DNA of 64,000 bases from the NCBI GenBank assembly GCA_030247855.1, contig JAPDRN010000011.1:419768-483767 (forward strand), written 5' to 3'. The notes under the pieces were generated by a model. The model was not told the DNA's origin and searched no databases. It saw only the letters and a program-made list of their open reading frames with translations. Origin of the DNA: Knufia peltigerae (lineage: Eukaryota; Ascomycota; Eurotiomycetes; Chaetothyriales; Trichomeriaceae). Below are positions 32,851 through 42,156 of this stretch, one piece after another (position 1 is the stretch's first letter; each line of letters begins with the position of its first letter). A program made the translations under genes and the position numbers.

Positions 32851-33857
32851 TCATTCCGCAGGCTGATCCTCATAAAAGACCAGGGCTCTAACCTCAATAC
32901 TCTCACGCGAGCTCTCGTTTACAGTTTCCGGGTTTACAAACGCGGTGTGTGGCACCCTCCTCGCCCTCCCATCCAACTTGGAGTCGAAGCACTTGATCAG
33001 CAACGTCTCCTCGGGCGTCTGCCCGTAGAGGTAATACCACTTGTGCTCCCTGTTCGGTCGGACAGTGTACGTCTCACCCTTCCTGTCAGGGTATATGAGA
33101 CCGACGCCCACGAGGTCCGAGTCCGGGACGGTATGCGCATCCGCCACAGCCAAGGGGTCCTTCAGAATCTTCTTGATCGGCCTCCAAACGTTGATGATTT
33201 GGTAGCGGGTCGTGAGCAACCGGTCCGCGTCTTCAGGTAGGTGGTGAGGAACGCGATTCTTGGCCGCGCTGTAGCTCTGGTCGATATGGACCCGGGTGAC
33301 GGGTCCGCGGAGGTTGACCGTCGCGGCGGGTGTTCCTCTCTTCTCGTCGTTCGGCGCTCGACGAATGGTATGGTCAAAGATGAAGATACGAGAAGCTCCC
33401 GTCCTGTCAAAATCCCCAAGAGATCGTTATCATGTCAGCCGAAATGTTTCACCGACAGGAAAAGGGATGGGGAAATAACCAACGCGTCCTTCAACAACTG
33501 TTCCGTTTCAGGATAATATCGTGCCTTGATCTGCTCATCATCGACGAAATCTTTCTCGACGCTCTCGTGACGAAAGATCTGAAACCCGTTCTTGTCCAAG
33601 TTATAGTCGCCGTCTTCTCCTCGGATGTCGCGGACGGTCACTTCCAATGGCTCATAGGGTCTTTCATAAGTCTCCGGCTTGCCGACGTAGCTAGGAGGAG
33701 GAGGACTTCCGTCACCTGGGTCTTTGTAATAGTTCAAAGTTGTGCGAACATGGTGCTTCTCGGCCTGAGACGCTGTTGTATCTCCTTTTAATTGAGTCGT
33801 CAGAGGCTCGAATGAAGTGGAATGCCCACTGGGTTGCTGGACTGCTGCCGATGCCAT
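32851..33857 (-). CDS. AsaB/CmcJ-type hydroxylase or desaturase
   Basis: Exon 1 is 33857-33484 and exon 2 is 33403-32851, with an 80-nt GTTGGT...GACAG intron and 308 residues. The family (known as GA4-desaturase or AsaB/CmcJ/NvfI-like) comprises presumed non-heme iron, 2-oxoglutarate-dependent oxygenases found widely in fungal secondary metabolism. Signature parts are TTLNYYKDPGDGSPP (about 40), DATGASRIFIFDHTIRR (across the splice junction), VHIDQSYSAA (putative metal-binding His and Asp), RYQIINVWRPI (about 205), LYGQTPEETLLIKCFDS (about 255) and RVPHTAFVNP (putative third metal ligand). All are present and in order. There is no polyketide or peptide synthase in the window, so its substrate is unknown. 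It may be a stand-alone copy. Confidence 0.88.
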
Positions 33858-34507
33858 GGTTTGTGCGATGTTGAATCATGCGACACTGAGAATACAGTGC
33901 TCTTTGATCGTTGATGTCCTTCAGATAAACCCAAGTGAGGAGAGTGCGTACTCTCCTACTTATGAACCTCATCACCGCACAGTCACTCCTGATTTGTCAG
34001 ACAGCACGCAATATGTACCGTCTCACACACCATACCCAGGGTATACGAATGTGTGGGGAAGGTCATCCAGGAGGAGGGCATATACATAACCCCTCGTCCG
34101 CCAATGAAAATGGAGAATACAGGATGGCGTGCCCTTGGGACCTACATCTTTATGTCGATGCAATGCTAAGAATGACACGGCATTTGCAACATATGTTGAG
34201 GAATATCTATGAGTTGCTTATCAATCCAAAGGGGGTTCTTGATTAGAATTCCTTGCCCCCCCAGCTACATGGTCGTCGTACCAACACCATGGACCGAGGA
34301 TATCAGGTTTTTTTTCTCTTGCGAATGCATACCTCTCTGTGCCAGGGTCCAACGCAATAGTTCAAATGGACCAATACGTAATGCCAAAGATTCAGGTGGT
34401 AGCGTCACCAGGAAATGCGCGTAAAGATGATTCATTGCATCTTTGGGATATGAGATGCTGTAGTTCTATGCCGACCCCTCGGGCCACACAATTGACCACC
34501 GACAAGT
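33858..34507. other. AsaB-like promoter and esterase 3' region
   Basis: A 650-bp interval between minus-strand genes. Short frames only; no domain, tRNA or repeat is apparent. Confidence 0.4.
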
Positions 34508-36304
34508 CTAGCTACTAGTGGTCCTATTGCTGGGAGCGATTCCGGCAGCCTCGAAAGCCTCCAGGAAGAAGTCACACCTCCTGTCCAACTCTGCGGCGGT
34601 CGTCTCTGTAAGGTTGATCCCATTAGTACCTAGCTCCCCAATGGCTGGTACCGGCTTCCATCCTGGTCCTCTGTACGGATGCTTTGCGAACCCAGCCCAA
34701 GCACCCTGCATGAACAGACTGAAAGATTTCTCCTCCGCCGTGGCACCTTCCTGCGGGTAAGTGCCGTATATGAGGCTGATCTCACTGCTGTGGAACACTC
34801 CGGCATGTGGCAAGTCGGTGAGATTGATGTTGGGAAAAGTCGCATTGTAAAAGTACCTCCAAGTTGGAAAACCGGCAGTGTGGCTGTCGTTGGTCAGGAT
34901 GCCGACTTGACACTGGGTTCCGAACTCCGTCCAAATCTCTGGGACTTGCTGGGACGAGTTGCCCGGATACGACTGGAGAATCTCGCTGTTGACCTTGGGT
35001 TGATTCGGTAAGTTCGTCGCTAGAAAGGCACTGGCGTTGGTCTGTCCCACGGTGAAGATGGTTCCTTCATTGGCGTTTGTGCCTGCCAGGATAGGAACAT
35101 GGGCCACGGACCGGTTGAGTCGTGCGTCCTCCGGATATCGGAGCACGGTGACATTGTCGGCCACAGGGCGGAATGCGAGAGCCCGGTGCTCGATGACACT
35201 CTTTATAGTCTCGGCGGTCTGATTGCGTAGGCACGTCAGGTTGGATTTGGGATGTGTCGTCGTGCAATTGAGAGCTGCTGCGAGTGCCAGCCAGGCAGTG
35301 GGGGCGTTCGTGGTGTTGACATAAGACGTTGCTTGGCCGGATTCGATGATGGCAGCACGGAAGGGTGGGTTCTCCTTCATGGTCGTGACTAGGACGTCGA
35401 CACTGTAGTAATGTCAGCTGCCTTGAAGACTTCAAAGCTGAGCAGGACATGGATATACCTCCCGCCTCCAGCTGATTCGCCGAATATAGTAACTTTCTTG
35501 GGGTCACCACCAAAAGCTGCGATGTTTCTCTGGATCCACTCGAGTGCAAACCCTAGGAAATTAGTCCGAATGTCTTTACCGTGCATGAAACGCTTACTCT
35601 GATCCAAAAATGCTAGGTTCCGCTCGGTAAGGGGGATTTCTGGGCTGTTTGGAAATCCGAATACTGGGAAAGGTTAGCAATGCACAATCACAATCACAAT
35701 TTGGTTTGCAGAGCTACACTCACCATTGGTACGGTAATTCAAACTGACGACGATCACATCTTGATTTGCGGCGAGGATAGACCCGTCGTACTCAACCAAA
35801 GAATTGGCTCCCATCCTTAGGCTGCCACCCTGATCTCATGATTAGTATCCAAATCTCACTGCCCGAAAATCCACGTACATATATCCATGCCATGACTGTC
35901 TTGTTGCTGCCAGGCGTACCAGGAACGTAGACGTTGACATTCAGGCAGTCTTCACTCTCTCCAGCTGGAGGCGGCGGCGTGTTGAACCATGCAATGGACA
36001 AGTTCCGTGACGCCTCGGGATATGGAAACTGTTGAATACATGCTGGTCCATATTTTGTGGCTTGGAAAGGCTCCCTCCAGGGCGTCGGCTTGGTGGCTGG
36101 GGCAAAGCGGACAGGTGAAGCGGCAAAAGGTATGCCCAAGTATTTGTCTACGGTCGCACTCGCTCCTGGAGGTGACGTGGTAGTACCAACCACCGGTCCA
36201 GAGTCGATGGTGACCGAGGGAGCAGCCGACGTGACAATAGCTGCTGCATCAGCGGACAGCGCACAAATGGCGGCGATAGCCACAAATCCAACGAAGGACT
36301 TCAT
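34508..36304 (-). CDS. Secreted type-B carboxylesterase/lipase, five exons
   Basis: Exons are 36304-35879, 35829-35724, 35663-35598, 35552-35459 and 35402-34508, with introns of 49, 60, 45 and 56 nt, giving 528 residues. All junctions keep frame and rebuild family motifs (VMAWIYGGS, NYRTNVFGF, LDQRFALEWIQRNI, SAGGGSVDVLV). The start is ATG 36304; an open frame reads through to a TTG upstream. An N-terminal signal peptide (about 1-23) indicates secretion. The catalytic triad is Ser226 (GESAGG), Glu343 (NANEGT) and His435 (GVFHSSEI). The paired Cys in SEDCLNVNVYVP (about 122) and N-glycosylation sites are usual for the family. Type-B esterases hydrolyse carboxylic esters of many kinds; this may be a lipase or a detoxifying esterase. 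The substrate cannot be told from sequence. Confidence 0.92.
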
Positions 36305-37447
36305 GATGCTTTGTGAGTATATGGTCAATTAAGCAGATCAGCGGCCACGTCGGTGATTGACCGGTGGCGGTGGTCTATATATGCACAGAGTATTGCGGAG
36401 GAATCGGTCTCCAGTTCAACAATGACGCTTCAACCCCGAGCGAAAGACCTACCGTTGCCATGAGTGTGAAAATTGGAGCAAGGCGGGTCGGAGTCGGCAG
36501 TGGTCTCTGGCCCATTAACTGTTCCTGGGCAAGGTAGAAGACACCAAGAGTCAAGGTATCGATAGATGTACCAAATATCTGGATAAATCCGTCGAGCTTT
36601 GCCTCATTGAAAGCGAACCCCGCAGATCCTACCACGAGCTATATCAAGCTATTGCGGTAGAGAGAGTCGAGGTTCGACCAAAGCAGCTCAATTTTCGGTA
36701 TTCGGATCATCCACCGGACGAGAGAAATGGTTCTTTTAGGCAGGTATTGCGAGTCACACTCATGGCATGTTGCAATCGGGCCATTTTTACCAGCATTGGA
36801 GCTTGGAAATATCAACTGGTTGAGGTCTAGCAACTGCCCAAATGGACTGAACTAGTTCTTCGCTTGAATGCCGGACCCATCGTCAACGTCGACTCAAGTC
36901 CCGGTGGACTTTGGGGTAAAATCGTGGAGAGCGAGGAAAAAGGCCGAGTCGGGAGATCGGACGGTGACTTTGGAGGATATTAAGGAAGTTCAAAGCAGAC
37001 ATCATCATCATCATCATCATCATAAGTGTGCCTTTGAAGCATTTCATACAGCTTCTCGCCCTTCGTCTCTATGTGAGGCTGCGGTTATGCCTCGGCAACT
37101 CTACAGGAGAATTTCCCCGCGAAAGATTTGGCTTATGTCATCATGGGAACTGTACGGTAATGAACCTCGGTCAATGTAGCTTCAAGGAACATGGATCTTC
37201 AACGTGATTTGAATCAATCTCTACTCTTGAGGTCCTCAAACTGTTTCTGAATTTATATGAGTGTTGCACTTTCAAACTCAAAGCTCCTGTCGCTTCATTA
37301 ACCACCTGAGAAATCTCCAAGTTCGAGTATCATTTCGATTGACTCGATATTTAGATCCCTGCTTACTGTGGTTCAAACCAGCAGAGATTCTCTTGTGCAA
37401 AGACACATACAATTACATATTTTTTGATAGGAACCCCTCAACTCATC
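36305..37447. other. Esterase promoter and epoxide-hydrolase upstream region
   Basis: This 1.1-kb divergent interval contains eight CAT copies at 37000-37023. A minus-strand frame (36375-36635, 86 codons) is hydrophobic in parts but shows no domain; it may be chance or a decayed fragment. No gene is supported. Confidence 0.4.
37000..37023 (+). repeat. (CAT)8 microsatellite
   Basis: Eight perfect CAT units. It lies in an otherwise unsupported open frame, which would read as poly-His, but there is no reason to think it is translated. The copy number may vary between strains. Confidence 0.95.
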
Positions 37448-38521
37448 ATGGCCGACAAGATCAGACCCTACAATGACCCCCGAATCTCCTATCGCTCCGC
37501 TCACCTCAACGGCTTCACGTATGGCTACATCTACAGCGAAGCCTCACCTTCCGTGCCGTCGCGGGGGACCATTTTCTTGGTCCACGGATTCCCCGACCTC
37601 TCGCTGGGTTGGCGGTACCAGATCCCCTTCTTGACCTCGTTGGGCCTCGACGTCGTCGCCATCGACTGTATGGGTTACGGCCGGACCGACTCCCCCCTCC
37701 ACACCTTGTCCGCGTACACCTACAAACGAGTGTCGGACGACATCGCCACCTTGGCGTCTCAGCTACACCTCTCGGAGATCATCCTCGGTGGCCACGACTG
37801 GGGAGGTGCCATCGTCTACCGGGTGGCTCAATACCACCCCCGCCTCATCAAGGCGGTCTTCAGCATCTGTACCCCTTATTTCCCTCCCTCCCCCCGCTAC
37901 GAACCGTTGGGGATCCAGGTACAGACGAAACTCCCCAACTTTGGGTACCAGCTCCATTTTGCTTCCGGCGAGATCGAAGCCCACGTACAACAGTCCAAAC
38001 CGGCCATCCGAGCCTTTTTGAACAACATGTACGGGGCCCGCACGACCGACGACAACCAAGTCGCCTTCTCCGCCGAGACCGGCGTCGACCTGGCCAGACA
38101 GACACGTGTCGGCAAGAACAGACTCCTGGACGACGATGAGATGGAATATTACGTGTCCGAGTACGCCCGTCACGGCCTCAACGGACCCCTGAACTGGTAC
38201 AGGAACCGAGAGGATAATTACATGAACGAGTGGCGCGATTTTTTCGACAACGGGCGCAAATCGCCCGAGCAGATCAAGAAGGACTTGACCATCAAACAAC
38301 CCGTGTTGTTCGTGCTGGCCACCAAAGATCAAGCCCTCAAACCTTTCATGGCCGAACGCATGGGTGACCGCATCCCGAACCTGACCAGACGAGAAGTCGT
38401 CTCGGGTCATTGGGCTTTGTGGCAGCAACCCGAAGAGGTGAACCGACATATTGGAGAGTGGTTGAAGGAAAAGGTGTTTACCAAGCATGGTGGTGGCGGC
38501 GGTGATGGTAGTAAATTGTAA
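37448..38521 (+). CDS. Epoxide-hydrolase-like alpha/beta hydrolase
   Basis: A single exon of 357 residues from ATG 37448; the eight codons before it start at TTG. The family adds water to epoxides, acting in detoxification or catabolism in the cytosol. The oxyanion-hole HGFPD (about 46), nucleophile Asp117 in GGHDWGG, the Gly-rich and cap region with paired Tyr candidates (YYVSEYARHGL and WYRNRE), the acid candidate in LATKDQAL, and the base His321 in SGHWALWQQPEEVN are all visible. The sequence is markedly rich in GC at third positions. The short tail ends in a Gly-rich, non-conserved stretch. It converges with the GH31 gene, only 153 bp apart. Other alpha/beta hydrolases with an Asp nucleophile (haloalkane or fluoroacetate dehalogenases) are alternatives, but the tyrosine pair favours an epoxide hydrolase. 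Confidence 0.9.
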   Translation: MADKIRPYNDPRISYRSAHLNGFTYGYIYSEASPSVPSRGTIFLVHGFPDLSLGWRYQIPFLTSLGLDVVAIDCMGYGRTDSPLHTLSAYTYKRVSDDIATLASQLHLSEIILGGHDWGGAIVYRVAQYHPRLIKAVFSICTPYFPPSPRYEPLGIQVQTKLPNFGYQLHFASGEIEAHVQQSKPAIRAFLNNMYGARTTDDNQVAFSAETGVDLARQTRVGKNRLLDDDEMEYYVSEYARHGLNGPLNWYRNREDNYMNEWRDFFDNGRKSPEQIKKDLTIKQPVLFVLATKDQALKPFMAERMGDRIPNLTRREVVSGHWALWQQPEEVNRHIGEWLKEKVFTKHGGGGGDGSKL

Positions 38522-38674
38522 TGTCCTCGAGTCTCATACGATTCTATCTACACAGATCATGGTAAATGGAAACAGAAATAATGGTGTTTTTGTTTTCATC
38601 TCGCTTCCTCGGCGGCCTTTTTGCTTCGTCTCGGCTGTTTCCATCATCTACCTAGGTGACGACTAATAGCTATC

Positions 38675-41182
38675 TCACGTCCCTCTAGAATCACTCAACA
38701 ATAACTCTGCCACGGGTTCCGTCAACCGCTCGTCGACACTAAGACTCATCAATTTACCAATCTTGACATTGATCGTACTCTTCCGGTCGTCCACGATACT
38801 CCACAGTTTGTCCTTCAGTTCAAACTCGGTCTGATAATCGAGCAACAACTTCTCGATTCTGGGTCTGTGGTCAATCACGCTCAACTGAGGATCCGGGCCG
38901 AGGGAGATTGTAATCGTACTCGTATACTCCTCCTCCTGGTGGTCAGAAGATACCTTGTACGGCGGCACATGGACCAGCATGGACGGCGTGTATGGGAATT
39001 TTTCAATCCAGACTTTTGCATCTGCCGTCCGGTCTTCCCCATCGACACACACCTTCAAGTCCTTGGGGACCTCGGTGACGGCCAGGAATCTAAAATCCCA
39101 CCTTGGTATCGTGACGCCACGTGCGGACCGAGCTACTCGCGCGACCAAGTCTCCTTTCTCCTGGGAGTACTGAATCAGACTACTCCTGGGCCCTCCTGTG
39201 CTGCTCCGCGGCAATTCATCATCGTCCTTCTTCTTCTTGACCTGGTCCGGATCATCGGCGGGGTCCTCAAGAATACTCGTCTGCCCGTCGCGACCAATCA
39301 CAACGAGAACCTCGAAGCGGCTCGGGTTGAGGCCACCGTTCAAGGGCAAGACACGTTCGTCAAGTGGGATGATACTCCCTTCGTGGGCCAGGACCGGCAT
39401 CTCCTCCAGCGGTCTGTACATGTTGAGTTCTCGATCTCCATCGTACACCGTGCCCGTGAAGATGTCAACGTGTCGATACATCGGCGGCACCCAGACCTTG
39501 ACTTTCCCCAGATTCGTCCTTTTGTCCCTCGGCGTCACGATCGGGGCCACCATCAGTTCCGGCCCGAAGAAATATTGGTTCGGAACCGAATATGCCTCGT
39601 CCCGTTCCGGGAAGAGCCAATACATGGGCTGGATGAGTGGCAGGTTCTCGGTGCTCGCAAGGACGTTCTGCGTGTACAAGTACGGGATCAAACGATGGCG
39701 GAGCCTCATAAACTTCTCAATCACCCTCTCACTCTCCTTTCGATACAGCCAGGGTTCCTTGGACGACCATCGAGAGTCACCCGAGTGCAACCTCATCAAG
39801 GGACTGAAGACGCCAAACTGGACCCAGCGCGTCACGAGCTCGTCGTCGCGACCGCCTCCGAAATGGCCGCCGATGTCGTGGCTCCACCAGCCGTAGCCAA
39901 TGTTGGACGCCGTCGCCGTGAACTCGGGCTGGAACTCTAGACTCGCCCACGTCGTGACCGTGTCTCCGGAGAATCCCACCGGGTACCGATGACTCCCCGG
40001 CCCAGCGTAGCGGGAGAAGATGATGGGCCGTTTCCCATCGCGCGCGTTGTCTAGAAAATGGAAGTGGTTCAGCAACCACAGAGGGTCGATCCCGGGAACT
40101 TTTGTGTACGACCCCTGCTGCCAATCGATCCACCAAAAATCACACGCCACATCTTCGAGCTTGCGGTGGAGGATGTTCAGGTATGCCTCCATGAACTTGG
40201 GGCTGGTAGGGTCGAACAAGATCGGATTCTTGTTGGTTGAAATGTCGAGTCCCAAAAACTTGGCCATCTCTTCATAGGCGTCTTCGTGGTGATGTATCCC
40301 TAGGTGCGGATGGTCGTTGAGCGTGATTTTCAAATTGCGGTCGTGCATCTGTTGTCCAAACTTTTTGGGGTTGGGAAACAGTTTGTCGTCCCAAGTGTAC
40401 CCTGTCCATCCAGCATGGGGAACCCGGTCGTCGTTGACCAAGTGCCAATCCATGTCGACCACGGCGACCGACAAGGGAACACCTTCGTCTTTGAACTTGT
40501 CCATCAACCCGACATACTCGTCCTGGTGGTACCTGTAGTACCGCGACCACCAATTCCCCAGCGCCCACCTCGGCAACAATGGCTGTTTCCCACTGACGGC
40601 GTACAGGTCGTGTATGGCACCCTTGTAGTCGTGTCCGTGGCAGAACAAGTACCCATCAACCCTATCCCCGGGACGTCTCCCGGCTACGAACCCCCGCCCG
40701 TCAAACAACATGGACTTGCTGTCGTCGACGGCGGCGAACCCGTCGCGCGACACGACCCCGAACCCCATGTCGCAGCGTCCATCGCAGTCGTCCAGCGTCC
40801 TCGCGGTCCCGCCGAGGTTGCGACCCTGAGAAAGGTCGACGTTGTCGTTGTACCTCCATTGAGTGCCCCAGAGCGTGAGCTTCCCCGCAATCGTGCACAA
40901 CAGCCCGCTGGGGCTGAAGCGTTTCTTGTCGTAACTCAAGTGAAAGTGCTCGTTGATGATCTCCAGGCCGTCCTCGTGGTCGACCACTTGGAACTTTGGT
41001 ACCACCTTCTGGTGGAAGTCTCTGTTCACCGCAAACGTCGACGCGCGATCTTCAAACTCGCCGTCCTCGGACCACTCGTACCGGATCAACCGGTCGGTCA
41101 GGATAGTGAAGCGGTAGTTGGCCCCCGAGACCATGGCTTCTGGCCTGGCCACGGGCCTACTTTCGAAATGATAGTTTTTCAT
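38675..41182 (-). CDS. Glycoside hydrolase family 31 enzyme
   Basis: A single exon of 835 residues starting at ATG 41182 (MKNYHFESRPVARPEA). GH31 enzymes release alpha-linked sugars (glucosidases, xylosidases, transglucosidases). The N-terminal galactose-mutarotase-like beta domain (1-200) has YRFTILTDRLIRYEWSEDG. The catalytic TIM barrel contains AVVDMDWHLV (about 241), nucleophile Asp353 in WWIDWQQG, acid/base Asp407 in GFSGDTVTTW, and downstream GWWSHDIGGH. No signal peptide is seen from this start, so it is probably intracellular. The motif WIDWQQG differs from the classical WxDMNE of fungal maltases, so it belongs to another GH31 subgroup and its substrate is open. A second in-frame ATG at 41473 would add 97 residues rich in a DPFL repeat; I prefer 41182 because family similarity begins there. 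Confidence 0.9.
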   Translation of the reverse strand: MKNYHFESRPVARPEAMVSGANYRFTILTDRLIRYEWSEDGEFEDRASTFAVNRDFHQKVVPKFQVVDHEDGLEIINEHFHLSYDKKRFSPSGLLCTIAGKLTLWGTQWRYNDNVDLSQGRNLGGTARTLDDCDGRCDMGFGVVSRDGFAAVDDSKSMLFDGRGFVAGRRPGDRVDGYLFCHGHDYKGAIHDLYAVSGKQPLLPRWALGNWWSRYYRYHQDEYVGLMDKFKDEGVPLSVAVVDMDWHLVNDDRVPHAGWTGYTWDDKLFPNPKKFGQQMHDRNLKITLNDHPHLGIHHHEDAYEEMAKFLGLDISTNKNPILFDPTSPKFMEAYLNILHRKLEDVACDFWWIDWQQGSYTKVPGIDPLWLLNHFHFLDNARDGKRPIIFSRYAGPGSHRYPVGFSGDTVTTWASLEFQPEFTATASNIGYGWWSHDIGGHFGGGRDDELVTRWVQFGVFSPLMRLHSGDSRWSSKEPWLYRKESERVIEKFMRLRHRLIPYLYTQNVLASTENLPLIQPMYWLFPERDEAYSVPNQYFFGPELMVAPIVTPRDKRTNLGKVKVWVPPMYRHVDIFTGTVYDGDRELNMYRPLEEMPVLAHEGSIIPLDERVLPLNGGLNPSRFEVLVVIGRDGQTSILEDPADDPDQVKKKKDDDELPRSSTGGPRSSLIQYSQEKGDLVARVARSARGVTIPRWDFRFLAVTEVPKDLKVCVDGEDRTADAKVWIEKFPYTPSMLVHVPPYKVSSDHQEEEYTSTITISLGPDPQLSVIDHRPRIEKLLLDYQTEFELKDKLWSIVDDRKSTINVKIGKLMSLSVDERLTEPVAELLLSDSRGT

Positions 41183-42156
41183 TCGGACAGCCTTTTTCTT
41201 TTGTTTTTGATTTCTTGCTACAAGAAAAGCGAGGAGGAAGGGATCGAGGAAGGGATCGAGGAAGGGGGGATCATCAACCCCCCAGCGGCATACCGAGAGA
41301 TGAGTCAGTCGCCCTGTCCACGGAGTTTTAGTCGGTGAAACGAAAGTCGGTCCAAGTGACGCCAAAAGCAGTATGATGCGGTCATAGCGATCAAGGGACT
41401 CGATTGATTGATTGAATGACGGACCGAGCAGATCGTATTTGTACTTAAAGTACAGAGAGTACTGTGACTCCATATAATATATGCTATGTAGATACTACAC
41501 AGTGGGTTCAGGAAATAGACGGACGGGCAATCTTCTTTTTTGATTCCTTCGACTAAACGTCCTTGTCTATCACGGTCAGTACGATATGATATATATGATC
41601 AACTTTAGGTCCTGAAAGGGAGGGATCCTCAGTGTGGTTACGACTTATATCAATCATCATTCAAAACCTCATCATTCGCTTTGTTAGGTAGACTTGATAC
41701 AAAACAATGTTGTTCGTAAGCAATGGCTCCTCCTCTTCGGCATGTAATAATTCGCCAAAGTGCCTATGTTGTGCTTGACTCGATAAAATTCCATGTACCG
41801 TTGAAGACATATGTGCAGCAAAATGATACCAAAGAATAACGATGCTGATTGCTTTCAGAGGCATTCACTTCTCATGACGACGTCCTTTTGCATTTCCTCT
41901 GGCCCCTGGATGTCCCTGGAGACTCGATAACGCCGGTCCGGTAACCATATCATCCCAAATTATACCTGTTCGTGAAATCCAATCGTAAATCAAAATCCTA
42001 GACCATGGGTTATACCATGTATTCCAACTCTTTGAATGATCCTCGTAATGCTGTGTCCTAAAATTAAGTTGCTAATAATTATGAAGAATGTTCGTCCTCG
42101 CAAAGACGCTGCTCCAGAAATCCGATTGTCAACTGACGAAGCAAACGAATCTCCCA
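41183..42156. other. GH31 upstream and adenylate cyclase 3' region
   Basis: This tandem minus-strand interval includes the GH31 leader and promoter and the end of the adenylate cyclase gene. AT-rich stretches such as TATGATATATATGATC near 41583-41598 are seen. No gene is supported. Confidence 0.4.
41234..41266 (+). repeat. 12-nt tandem repeat upstream of the GH31 start
   Basis: Nearly three copies of a GAGGAAGGGATC unit. On the minus strand they are in frame with the GH31 gene and would read DPFL units. If the alternative start at 41473 is used they would be coding; otherwise they belong to the 5' leader. Confidence 0.85.

Noticed and set aside
36375..36635. Hydrophobic minus-strand fragment
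   Set aside because: Short, no family match, and inside the promoter of the esterase gene; might be chance.
37000..37023. Poly-histidine peptide from the CAT repeat
   Set aside because: The surrounding open frame has no other coding evidence; it is treated as a microsatellite.
37763..38488. Long minus-strand frame opposite the epoxide-hydrolase-like gene
   Set aside because: Antisense shadow of a GC-rich gene; no domain and no ATG-based support.
40304..41338. Long plus-strand open frame opposite the GH31 gene
   Set aside because: It is the antisense shadow of a GC-rich coding region and shows no domain.
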